A stretch of DNA of 64,000 nucleotides. Origin: JAWLBM01 sp041687675. Its GTDB lineage: Bacteria; Pseudomonadota; Alphaproteobacteria; Rhizobiales; Pleomorphomonadaceae. Made by a program: the position numbers and the translations under genes. Shown piece after piece: positions 54,234 to 61,980 of this stretch (the first letter of the stretch is position 1; each line of letters opens with the position of its first letter). The stretch lies in assembly GCA_041687675.1 (NCBI GenBank), contig JAWLBM010000027.1, positions 1-64,000 on the forward strand, in the 5' to 3' direction. The notes beneath the pieces were generated by a model that saw only the letters and a list, made by a program, of their open reading frames with translations, was not told where the DNA came from and made no database searches.

Positions 54234-55259
54234 TCAGCCGCCGGTCACCGACATGTGGCGCGAGACCGCCGGCGCCTGCCGCTGGCGGTCGATGACGAAG
54301 TCGTGGCCCTTCGGCTTGCGGCCGATCGCCTCGTCGATCGCCCGGTGGAGGAGGTCGTCGCCCTCCGAGGCCCGCAGCGGCGCCCGGAGGTCCGCGGCGT
54401 CCTCCTGGCCGAGGCACATGTAGAGCGTGCCGGTGCAGGTGACCCGCACCCGGTTGCAGCTTTCGCAGAAGTTGTGGGTGAGCGGCGTGATGAAGCCGAG
54501 CCGCCCGCCGGTCTCCTTCACCCGCACGTAGCGCGCCGGTCCGCCGGTGCGGAAGGGGATGTCCTCCAGCGTGAAGCGCTCGCCGAGCCGCTCGCGCACC
54601 ATGGAGAGCGGCAGGTACTGGTCGGTGCGGTCGCCGTCGATCTCGCCGAGCGGCATGGTCTCGATCAGCGTCAGGTCGTGGCCGCGCTCGTGGGCCCAGG
54701 CGACCATGCCGGGGATCTCGTGCTCGTTGACGCCCTTCAGCGCCACGGCGTTGATCTTCACCTCGAGCCCGGCCTCATGCGCCGCCTCGATGCCGGCGAG
54801 CACCTGCGCAAGGTCGCCGCGGCGGGTGATCTCGCGGAACTTCGCCGGATCGAGCGTGTCGACCGAGACGTTCACCCGCCGCACGCCGCAGTCGGCGAGC
54901 TCGCCGGCGAAGCGGCCGAGCTGCGAGCCGTTGGTGGTGAGCGTCAGCTCGTCGAGCGCGCCGGACTTCAGATGCCGCGAGAGCCGGCGCACGAGGCTCA
55001 TGATGTCGCGGCGGACCAGCGGCTCGCCGCCGGTGAGGCGCAGCTTGCGCACGCCCTTCTCCACGAAGGCGCTGCACAGCCTGTCGAGTTCCTCCAGCGT
55101 CAGCACCTCCCGCTTCGGCAGGAAGGTCATGTCCTCCGCCATGCAGTAGACGCAGCGGAAGTCGCAGCGGTCGGTGACCGAGACGCGCAGGTAGGTGATC
55201 CGCCGCCCGAAGGGGTCGATCATCGGCGTCGTCGCGTCGGCGGCATGCGTCAGGGACAT
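54234..55259 (-). CDS. moaA: GTP 3',8-cyclase MoaA (molybdopterin synthesis, first step)
   Basis: A 341-residue radical-SAM enzyme that converts GTP to (8S)-3',8-cyclo-7,8-dihydroguanosine 5'-triphosphate for molybdopterin. The radical-SAM cluster cysteines are C32/C36/C39 (CDFRCVYC), the second cluster is CESCN plus the CTGTLYMC cysteines (near 264-282), and the C-terminus ends in the essential Gly-Gly (VTGG). The ATG at 55259 follows GAGAGG. The frame upstream is Arg/Pro-rich and noncoding. Its promoter lies at 55334-55362. With the MobA-MoeA fusion it shows a Mo-cofactor pathway. Confidence 0.95.
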   Translation of the reverse strand: MSLTHAADATTPMIDPFGRRITYLRVSVTDRCDFRCVYCMAEDMTFLPKREVLTLEELDRLCSAFVEKGVRKLRLTGGEPLVRRDIMSLVRRLSRHLKSGALDELTLTTNGSQLGRFAGELADCGVRRVNVSVDTLDPAKFREITRRGDLAQVLAGIEAAHEAGLEVKINAVALKGVNEHEIPGMVAWAHERGHDLTLIETMPLGEIDGDRTDQYLPLSMVRERLGERFTLEDIPFRTGGPARYVRVKETGGRLGFITPLTHNFCESCNRVRVTCTGTLYMCLGQEDAADLRAPLRASEGDDLLHRAIDEAIGRKPKGHDFVIDRQRQAPAVSRHMSVTGG

Positions 55260-55333
55260 CTCGCTCGGCCTCTCTCGCGGCGCCGCGCGGCGCCCTCGTC
55301 TCCGGGCGGCCGGGGCCGCCGTCTCCATGGCGT

Positions 55334-55362
55334 AAGATAGCGCCGTGCATAACGCTTTTGAA
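55334..55362 (-). promoter_or_regulatory. Promoter of moaA
   Basis: On the minus strand TTCAAA (55357-55362) and TATCTT (55334-55339) are 17 bases apart, giving a leader of about 68 bases. The -35 lies inside the first of two direct repeats. Confidence 0.5.
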
Positions 55363-55377
55363 GGACGCTTTTGAAGA
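55352..55377. repeat. Tandem 13-bp repeat at the moaA promoter
   Basis: ACGCTTTTGAAGG (55352-55364) and ACGCTTTTGAAGA (55365-55377) are identical at 12 of 13 positions. Their position over and just upstream of the -35 box suggests a tandem binding site for a regulator. Confidence 0.65.
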
Positions 55378-55588
55378 CGCCGGGCGACGGGCCCCGATCC
55401 GCCCGGCGGCACGCCCGCGGCGGGCGCCCGGTCGCGCGCGCATTCCCCGACTCGGCGCGGCGTTGCCCGGCACACCTCCCTGCGCGCCCGCCCTTCCCGC
55501 GCCGCACGACAGCAACAGAAGCGGTCAATTCATGTGCTACCTGCACCGGACAACTCGTGTGCTCGCTACACAGTCCCGCGAAAAGGGG

Positions 55589-55617
55589 TTGCGGATCCCC
55601 CTCCCCCCTTATATAAG
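55589..55617 (+). promoter_or_regulatory. Promoter of tRNA-Lys
   Basis: TTGCGG (55589-55594) and TATAAG (55612-55617) with a 17-base spacer. The expected start lies near 55624, about 32 bases before the mature tRNA. Confidence 0.75.
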
Positions 55618-55655
55618 CCCGCCATCCAACGCGGACGGCCACCCCGTCCAGCGGC

Positions 55656-55731
<76 letters not shown>

Positions 55732-55788
55732 AACTTTTCAGCAGGTTACATCGTGTTCCCGCCGGCGGAGCCGGGCGGCTGTGCGTGT

Positions 55789-55808
55789 GGGGTAACACTT
55801 GGGGTAAC
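55789..55808. repeat. Direct repeat GGGGTAAC downstream of the tRNA
   Basis: GGGGTAAC occurs at 55789-55796 and 55801-55808 with period 12. Short direct repeats beside a tRNA 3' end are typical of arm-type integrase sites, but no integrase gene is visible, so the interpretation is tentative. Confidence 0.35.
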
Positions 55809-55931
55809 GGGAGCGCCGGGCTTTGGCCGGTCGGGGTTGGGCCGGGATGCCGACGGCCGATGACGATCCCCGACGCCGAGGCCGCCGCCCACCTAGCCGC
55901 GATCCTCGCCGCCGGGCTTGAAGTGGACTGC

Positions 55932-58900
55932 TCAGCGAAGCCGACGCCGGATGTCGGCCTCCATGTCCTCCATCCCCGCTTCCCGTTCATAGGTCTCCGC
56001 TAGGTCGTCGAGGAGATTGGCCGCGACAAAGGGGTGCGAGAAGCGCAGGGCCAAGGCCCATCTCCGGTACTTGGCGGCCAAGGCACGTTCCTGGTCGCCG
56101 CCCTCGCCACGCCATTGGACGCCTCGAGAGTTGTAGACGCCCATGTGTGCACCCTGCGTCAGTGCCTTGGACCGCACCTCCTCCATGACCTCGCGAACGG
56201 GCTCGCACGGCCAGACATCGTCGTCTCCGACGGGCGCATGGGCAAGCAGTTCGCCGATGCAATGGTCGCACACGTCGCTGCGGCCGAGTTCGGCACACCG
56301 ACGGCGGACGGAAACGACCCACTGTAGCAGGCGCTCCGCTCTCAGTTGACCCGCGTCGTCGTAGCCCGGGAGGCGCCGGAGCGAATTGAGCAAGCGGTAG
56401 CTCTGCTCGGCGAGGCTCCGCGCCCGGTCCTCCGGCACGACAACATCCGCGGGATCCGATCCGCCGTCCTTGCGCCGGAAGCACCAGGCGACAAGTCGCG
56501 CGAAAAATTCAGGGTTCTCTTGAATGTAGAGCTCCAAGTTCGGGATGCCGGATTTGTTGCCGCTTTTGTCCCAAGGCCGCGCGAGGAGAGGGAGGAACTT
56601 GAACTCCAATGCTGCTTTCTGCTCGAGCGTCAAGGCGGCACATGAACTGATTTGCTTGAATGCCTTCCCGAAATGGTATCCTTGCCAATCGGATGCGTTG
56701 CTCTCTCCGTCAGCGCTTGTCGCAATTCCGTCCAGTACCCGGTAGAGCATCTCCGGCTCCAGTTTCTCCGGCTGGAGCCGGGCGCAGGAGAAGGCGGCGC
56801 CTGGGCGGTTCGCCTCGAGCAAGCGCTGAACCGCCTCATTGTTCTCGTCGTCGGCCTGGTGGATCCACTCGGGGATGACGCTCTGCCAGTAAGCCGTTCG
56901 CCCGGCCTCGGGGAGACGATCGACGATCGCCCACGTGATCCTCCGAAACGGAGCCAAAGTGAAGAGATGCGCTTTCTGGTCTTCCGGGAGAGCCTGCCCC
57001 AGCGCCTCGAGGATCCGCCCCCGGCGCGCGTCGTCCTCGATTGACCGCAAGGCGCCGGCCGCGAGGGACTTCATCCGAAAGGCATCGTCCTTCGATTCGA
57101 GCGCCTCCCGGAGCGCACGATGAACGAGGTCCCCGATCTCGTCGTCCGAGAGCACTTTCGTGGCCGAAAGGGCTCCGACTTGCCACGCGCCGTTGCCGCG
57201 CAGGGACAACTCCAGAAGCCCCGCAACTCCGCGAGCCGCATGGACCTCCGTCAGCGCCTCGACCCTGAGGTTGCGGATCCTCTCGCCCCGCTTGTCGGGC
57301 TCGAAATCCTCCTCCTCGAGTTCATCGGCGGACTCGTCCACCCAGGTGTCACGGAACAACCAGGCGTGCCGGTCGATAAGGTCCACCGGTTCGAGGGCGG
57401 CGTGGACGGCCTGGGCTTTCCTGGTCAGGGCGGTGCGGCCCGACTTCCGCGCGCGCTTCGCCGCCATGCGGGTCAGCACACTTCGCCGGATCTTCTCCCG
57501 CAGTTCCGCCTTCTCTGCATCAGTCGCCCGGTTGCGGGCCCACTCGTCGATGACATCCCAGACGCGCGCCTGGAACTCGTCTCCTAGGCCGGCCATCCGC
57601 TCAACAAGGTCGCCGAGGGTCTCGACCGAGTGGTTCTCCCAGTCGAGCGCCATCTCGACCATTTCGCAACGGAACCGCATGATGTCCTCGTTGCGAGTCG
57701 CCTCGCCGTAACCCAGCCCGTCCGACCGCCAGCGGGGTTTGTGGTTTTCGTGGCCCACTTGGTCCCTGTAGCCGAATTGGTCGACGCAGATCTCCCAGGC
57801 GATGCTGGGGTGTCTCCTCGCGATCTGGCGCATCAGCGCGAGGCGCGCCTCCAGGTTCCCGGCTGTCTGGGGCATCCACGAGCGGAAGATGCCCTTTAAC
57901 GATTCGATCGGCTTGTTCTGCCAGTTGTCCTCGATCCGCACTTCTGCGAGACGCGCGAGCACCAGGGCGGCACGCGCCAGCGTCTCCGGGTTCCAGGCAA
58001 GCGCCTCGAGGGCCCACAGGAGACCGGTACGGCTGGGGCTCCCGAACAAACCGTCGGTCACCGGACGCATCAGCCCGAGCACCTCCTCAGGCGCATGATC
58101 AAGGCCGTACTCCAGGATCGAAAGGAAAGCGTCGGGCGCAGCCTCGGCGTAGATCGACAGCTCCCCGTCGTTCGCTTCAAGCCTGCGCGTTGTGAGCGGC
58201 GTCAGCAGCCGCCTGACCGTTTCCGCCGCCTTCGCCTGGGTATCGACCGCAATGCGCCCGTTGAAGAGCGCCCTGCCGTGGACGGCGAGCAGGACCAGGG
58301 TTTCACAGATGCCCTGGCGGAATACATTCGAGAATTCCCGTTTCTTGCCATACACCTCCGCGGCCCAGCGCTTGGAATCTTCAAGGTCCAGTGCCGGATC
58401 GTCCTCGCAAAGGACAATCTCCGTCGCGAACTCGAAGTAGCGCTCGAGATCTTCGGTTGTCACCGCCGGGGCGATGGCATTGAGTAGATCGATCTTCGAG
58501 ATCACGCCGCGATGGTTTCCCAGTGACCAGACCGGCGGGTCGTCTACCCCCGCGAGCTGCTGAACGTCCTTCTCGACATCGGCATACGGTCGGTTGGCGA
58601 GAAGCTCGAGGCCGAGCTGGTCGTTGACGTTGGCGGCGTGCCAGGTGCCCGCGAACATGATCGGGATCAGCCGGCTCGCCGTCCCGTGATCAGCCGCCCA
58701 CTTCGGCGTCCGAATGGCCGGAACTTTCGAGCGGCGCCGACGGAGAACGGTCAGCGAGCGTCCCGATTCCTGGGCGAGGCGAGCAATCTCGTCCCGTCCA
58801 AGACCGGCCCCCTCGAGGGCTTTTTCAAAGGCTTCATACCCCGGCGGTTCCAGCGTGACGTGAGGATCGGCGTTCGCTGCGTTGCGGGGGCAGATCACGA

Positions 58901-60047
58901 TCGAATGCATCGAGTGGGCAAACCGCCCGAGTTCCCTTTCTACTTCCCGGCTGTGGACAACCGGAATGAAGGTGGGCGATCCGAGTGCAAGTTTCGGCAG
59001 GGCGCCAGCTTCGTCAAAGACCACAACTTTATCGCGAAGGGCTTTCATCTCCTCGCCACCCGCCTCCCCGAACAACTGCGCAAGGAACGCGAGCGCCTCC
59101 TCATGCGAGTCCGCCACCAGGATGGTCGGTCCGTCGGGTGCCCGTGAAAGGCGCGGCAGCATGTCCTTGGCCTTCGCCGCGACTGCGGGCCCAAAGAGCG
59201 CAGCAGGCAGCTCCGGTTCGGCGACCCCAGCCCAATCCGCCCAGCATTGGTCGAGCGACCTGACGCTGGTGTGCGGCATGGCAGTTTCGCTGGCGAACCA
59301 GGCCTGGGCGGCAATGGACTCGGCGATCCACTGCTCGAGATCGCTCGAATCGTACACGCGGACGTCGTTCCAAAGTCCCTGCGCCTTTGCTTTGTCGAGC
59401 CACGCATGCTTACCGTTCCAGCGGCGGGGAGTGACAAAGACAAAGGTCATTATTCTCCGGTCTTCAGCAGAGGTTGAAATGACGCTCTTTTCAAAGTCTT
59501 TATTGGCTTTTTCTTCAATCCTTTTATTGGTGCCGAATTCCCAGCCGGATTTGCCGAGCGGGATCCATGGTGTTGCTTCGTCGGCATCCACCCGCCCGTC
59601 CCACCCCGGCCGCTCGGCGTCCTCGTTCCCCGGGAAGTCCACGAGTGTCAGGGCGCGCCCGGTCGAGTTCACGAGCGTCCGGAGCAGAACCGAGAGGCGG
59701 CGCCGAGCCGCGGCATCGTGCTCGACCCACTCCTCGATCTGATTGGCCCGGATTCCGAGGAACGGGGGTACGAAGCTCCTCGCGCTCGCAGGAGCGTTTC
59801 TCGCGGAGGCTTGTTCCACCTCGAAAGCCGCCTGCATGTCCATCAGTTCCTTCCGTGGCGTGCCGAATGTTGCCTCCAGCCGCGCTGCCATCTCGGCCGA
59901 CAGCGCGGCGTTGCCATTGAGCAGGTTGGACAATGCTGGGCGCCCCACGCCCATGAGTCGGGCGGCTCTCGAGACCGACATTCCCTCGGGAATCACGGCT
60001 GATCTGATCCAGGTCCCCGGGTGCGGCACGGGTCGGCGGGCGGCCAT
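55932..60047 (-). CDS. Large HigA-type HTH / nuclease-like / STAND-like protein, candidate defence effector
   Basis: A 1371-residue protein unlike its neighbours. Residues 20-62 form a HigA-family helix-turn-helix (MSVSRAARLMGVGRPALSNL). Residues 100-255 look like a PD-(D/E)XK nuclease: PGWDGRV (D150), GWEFGTNK (E170, K175), EEKANKDFEK (K180). Residues 300-600 recall STAND NTPases but the P-loop is absent (GPTILVADSHEEAL); a Walker-B-like VVVFDE is at 341-346, and PPVWSLGNHRGVISKIDLL resembles the helical segment after such ATPases. The remaining 750 residues are helical repeats. ATG 60047 has GGAGGA at seven bases. Codon use is less GC-biased. The promoter contains a palindrome. The DNA-damaging role is inferred, not shown. 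Confidence 0.75.
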   Translation of the reverse strand: MAARRPVPHPGTWIRSAVIPEGMSVSRAARLMGVGRPALSNLLNGNAALSAEMAARLEATFGTPRKELMDMQAAFEVEQASARNAPASARSFVPPFLGIRANQIEEWVEHDAAARRRLSVLLRTLVNSTGRALTLVDFPGNEDAERPGWDGRVDADEATPWIPLGKSGWEFGTNKRIEEKANKDFEKSVISTSAEDRRIMTFVFVTPRRWNGKHAWLDKAKAQGLWNDVRVYDSSDLEQWIAESIAAQAWFASETAMPHTSVRSLDQCWADWAGVAEPELPAALFGPAVAAKAKDMLPRLSRAPDGPTILVADSHEEALAFLAQLFGEAGGEEMKALRDKVVVFDEAGALPKLALGSPTFIPVVHSREVERELGRFAHSMHSIVICPRNAANADPHVTLEPPGYEAFEKALEGAGLGRDEIARLAQESGRSLTVLRRRRSKVPAIRTPKWAADHGTASRLIPIMFAGTWHAANVNDQLGLELLANRPYADVEKDVQQLAGVDDPPVWSLGNHRGVISKIDLLNAIAPAVTTEDLERYFEFATEIVLCEDDPALDLEDSKRWAAEVYGKKREFSNVFRQGICETLVLLAVHGRALFNGRIAVDTQAKAAETVRRLLTPLTTRRLEANDGELSIYAEAAPDAFLSILEYGLDHAPEEVLGLMRPVTDGLFGSPSRTGLLWALEALAWNPETLARAALVLARLAEVRIEDNWQNKPIESLKGIFRSWMPQTAGNLEARLALMRQIARRHPSIAWEICVDQFGYRDQVGHENHKPRWRSDGLGYGEATRNEDIMRFRCEMVEMALDWENHSVETLGDLVERMAGLGDEFQARVWDVIDEWARNRATDAEKAELREKIRRSVLTRMAAKRARKSGRTALTRKAQAVHAALEPVDLIDRHAWLFRDTWVDESADELEEEDFEPDKRGERIRNLRVEALTEVHAARGVAGLLELSLRGNGAWQVGALSATKVLSDDEIGDLVHRALREALESKDDAFRMKSLAAGALRSIEDDARRGRILEALGQALPEDQKAHLFTLAPFRRITWAIVDRLPEAGRTAYWQSVIPEWIHQADDENNEAVQRLLEANRPGAAFSCARLQPEKLEPEMLYRVLDGIATSADGESNASDWQGYHFGKAFKQISSCAALTLEQKAALEFKFLPLLARPWDKSGNKSGIPNLELYIQENPEFFARLVAWCFRRKDGGSDPADVVVPEDRARSLAEQSYRLLNSLRRLPGYDDAGQLRAERLLQWVVSVRRRCAELGRSDVCDHCIGELLAHAPVGDDDVWPCEPVREVMEEVRSKALTQGAHMGVYNSRGVQWRGEGGDQERALAAKYRRWALALRFSHPFVAANLLDDLAETYEREAGMEDMEADIRRRLR

Positions 60048-60077
60048 GGAAGCTCCTCCAAAGCAAGTCGGAGGCAA

Positions 60078-60106
60078 ACTGTATCGCGTCGCGATACAGA
60101 GTACAA
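60078..60106 (-). promoter_or_regulatory. Promoter with overlapping operator of the large HTH protein gene
   Basis: On the minus strand TTGTAC (60101-60106) and TACAGT (60078-60083) have a 17-base spacer and place the start about 24 bases before the coding region. A perfect palindrome with 10-base arms (CTGTATCGCG, one base, CGCGATACAG; 60079-60099) fills the spacer and covers the -10. A DNA-binding protein here would block RNA polymerase; the gene's own HTH is the obvious candidate. Confidence 0.7.
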
Positions 60107-60332
60107 TAGCCTCGGGCGGTTCTCCCCGCATCGTGTCCCGGGACGACTGTTACCGCCCCGTGAGCCAGGCGATCGCCGGTCACATGAGGCACACTATGAA
60201 GCCGGGGAGTGCGGGCCGCCAACGGAGGTGCCCGCATGTCGCCACCGGCGAGGATCGCGCGGGCGTCGCGGTCCTTGATCCGCCAGGAGGCGGCCTCGGG
60301 GGCGGGATGGCGGGGATTCGGCCCCCGCCCCC

Positions 60333-61583
60333 TCACCCCCGCCGGAGGACCGTGGCAAGTCGGGACAGCAGCGCCGTCCGCTCCATCCCCCGGTGGTAGT
60401 CGCGGTAGGCCGGGTCCTCGAGCAGCATGCGCTCCTCGGCTCTAGCCCGCATCAGGTAGATGGCGTTGACGCAGAGCAGGCAGACGGTCCGGCGGGCCGC
60501 CTCGCCGATGCCGGTGCCCGGCAGGAAGGGCATGAAGGTCAGCCACCAGAGGATGTTCTTGGAGAGATAGGCCGGGTGGCGGCTGAAGCGGTAGAGGCCG
60601 CCGGTGAGAAGCCCCCGGTGGGTGAGGTTGGAGAAGCGCGGCCCGAACTGGATCGTCGCGCCGACGTAGACCAGCTGCAGCGCCAGGATCACCACCCCGA
60701 CAACGATGCCGAGGGCGCCGGTCGGGTCCATGGCGTCGCTCCAGACGGCGCCCGAGCGGTAGGGGAAGAAGGCCTCCAGAACGGCGCCGTTCAGCGGCGG
60801 GTAGCAGACGAGGCACACCGCCCAGCCGCCCACGGTCGTCTCCACCTGGCGGACGTGCCAGCCGAACAGGCGGAAGGTCGCGGCGTAGCCGAGCGCGGCG
60901 ACCGAGACGTCGACCAGGTAGAGAAAGCGGACCGGCCACTCCACCCAGTCGTCGCCCGCGAGGAGATGCGCCGGCGCCGGGATCCCGCCATCCAGCCACT
61001 CGAAGTAGCCGACCAGCATCGAGAACATCAGCGGCAGGAAGAACAGCTTCACCAGCCAGCCGCGCAGGAACAGCGTCACCGCCGCCCGGTCGGCGGGCCG
61101 GCCGAGCATGGCGAGCCCGAAGGCATGGCAGGCGTCCTCGGGGTCCGGGTCGACCGCGTCGGTCAGGGCGACCAGCAGGACGCCGCCGAGGAGCAGCAGC
61201 GGCCAGGCGGGGGCGAGAACCGCGACCAGCGGCCCGGCGCTCGCGTGGAAGGCCGGAAAGGCGAGGTAGGCGGCGGCGATGAGCGCGAACAGCGCCCCGA
61301 GCCCGACCAGCTTGACGGCGATCCGGTTCCAGTCCGGATCAAAGCGGGCGCGCGCCCTGGAGAGGGCAAAGGGCACGCCCTCCGCCAGCACCACGGTGAA
61401 CAGCCCGAAAGCGATGGTCAGCGCGGCGGAGAGCGTCGGGTCGAGGCCGAGCAGCCTCGACGCCACCACCCCGTTCATCACCCCGGCGAGGCAGATCAGG
61501 CCCGTCAGGGAGGAGATCGCCGCGTCGCGGCCGGCGCCCGCGTCGGCCCGGAGGTCCCCGCCGACCGGGTCGCGAGCCGTCAT
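60333..61583 (-). CDS. Membrane protein with isoprenylcysteine/phospholipid-type methyltransferase domain
   Basis: A 416-residue polytopic membrane protein with about ten hydrophobic segments. The C-terminal third carries the ICMT/PEMT signature: TGGLYRFSRHPAYLSKNILWW followed by RARAEERMLLEDPAYRDY, including the Arg-His-Pro and paired Glu residues used to bind S-adenosylmethionine. The N-terminal 250 residues are not recognised. It may methylate a lipid or lipid-linked thiol. It ends an operon-like run (caspase/Sel1, lipoprotein, methyltransferase) on the minus strand; the lipoprotein stop lies four bases before its start. Confidence 0.8.
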   Translation of the reverse strand: MTARDPVGGDLRADAGAGRDAAISSLTGLICLAGVMNGVVASRLLGLDPTLSAALTIAFGLFTVVLAEGVPFALSRARARFDPDWNRIAVKLVGLGALFALIAAAYLAFPAFHASAGPLVAVLAPAWPLLLLGGVLLVALTDAVDPDPEDACHAFGLAMLGRPADRAAVTLFLRGWLVKLFFLPLMFSMLVGYFEWLDGGIPAPAHLLAGDDWVEWPVRFLYLVDVSVAALGYAATFRLFGWHVRQVETTVGGWAVCLVCYPPLNGAVLEAFFPYRSGAVWSDAMDPTGALGIVVGVVILALQLVYVGATIQFGPRFSNLTHRGLLTGGLYRFSRHPAYLSKNILWWLTFMPFLPGTGIGEAARRTVCLLCVNAIYLMRARAEERMLLEDPAYRDYHRGMERTALLSRLATVLRRG

Positions 61584-61586
61584 GGA

Positions 61587-61955
61587 TCAACCGCCCCAGC
61601 TCGAACCGCCGCCGGACGAGGAGGACGAGGAGGAGGACCCGCCGGAGCTGGACCCGCCGGAGCTGGACCCGCCGGAACTGGACCCGCCGGAGCTGGAACC
61701 GCCGGAGCTGGAACCGCCGGAGCTGGAACCGCCGGAGCTGGAACCGCCGGAAGAGGAGCCCTCGACGATGCTCGACCTCAGGGGCTTCGTCGATGCGGGG
61801 GCGGCGGCGGGGGTCGCCACCGGCGCCGCCGTCGGAGCGACGACCACCGGCGGCGCCGGCTTGGTCCACGGGTTCTGGATGCACGCCGCCAGCAGCACCA
61901 CCATGCTCGAAAGAGCCAGTCCGAAAATCGCCTTGGTCCAGGTCATCAGTCCCAT
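61587..61955 (-). CDS. Lipoprotein with SSSGG repeat tail
   Basis: A 122-residue lipoprotein. The signal peptide ends in the lipobox LLAAC (Cys25), followed by a Pro/Ala/Val stretch and then eight SSSGG repeats and a Ser/Gly end (SSSSSSSSGGGSSWGG). The repetitive tail is disordered and may be a spacer through the envelope. The start is either ATG 61955 or 61946. The repeats are encoded by 15-bp units whose number may vary. The neighbours are a methyltransferase-like membrane protein downstream and a caspase/Sel1 gene upstream (25 bases). Confidence 0.8.
   Translation of the reverse strand: MGLMTWTKAIFGLALSSMVVLLAACIQNPWTKPAPPVVVAPTAAPVATPAAAPASTKPLRSSIVEGSSSGGSSSGGSSSGGSSSGGSSSGGSSSGGSSSGGSSSGGSSSSSSSSGGGSSWGG
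61636..61755. repeat. Eight 15-bp tandem repeats in the lipoprotein gene
   Basis: Eight units of GA(C/A)CCGCCGGAGCTG, the last degenerate. Read on the minus strand each encodes one SSSGG block. Unit length is a multiple of three, so slippage changes the tail length but not the frame. Confidence 0.9.
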
Positions 61956-61980
61956 TCCCCCTCGTGTGAGATACCTCGCC

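Larger units (their letters stand above)
55260..55655. other. Divergent regulatory region between moaA and tRNA-Lys
   Basis: No protein gene supported. It carries the minus-strand moaA promoter with a tandem 13-bp repeat (55352-55377) and the plus-strand tRNA promoter (55589-55617). The GC-rich middle (55378-55500) could fold, but I cannot identify a molybdenum-cofactor riboswitch. Confidence 0.6.

Noticed and set aside
55378..55500. Possible molybdenum-cofactor riboswitch upstream of moaA
   Set aside because: It lies upstream of the inferred transcription start, and I cannot match the conserved riboswitch core.
55861..56003. Short plus-strand frame MTIPDAEAAAH... after the tRNA
   Set aside because: No ribosome binding site and it overlaps the large gene's 3' end; could be a decayed fragment but cannot be supported.
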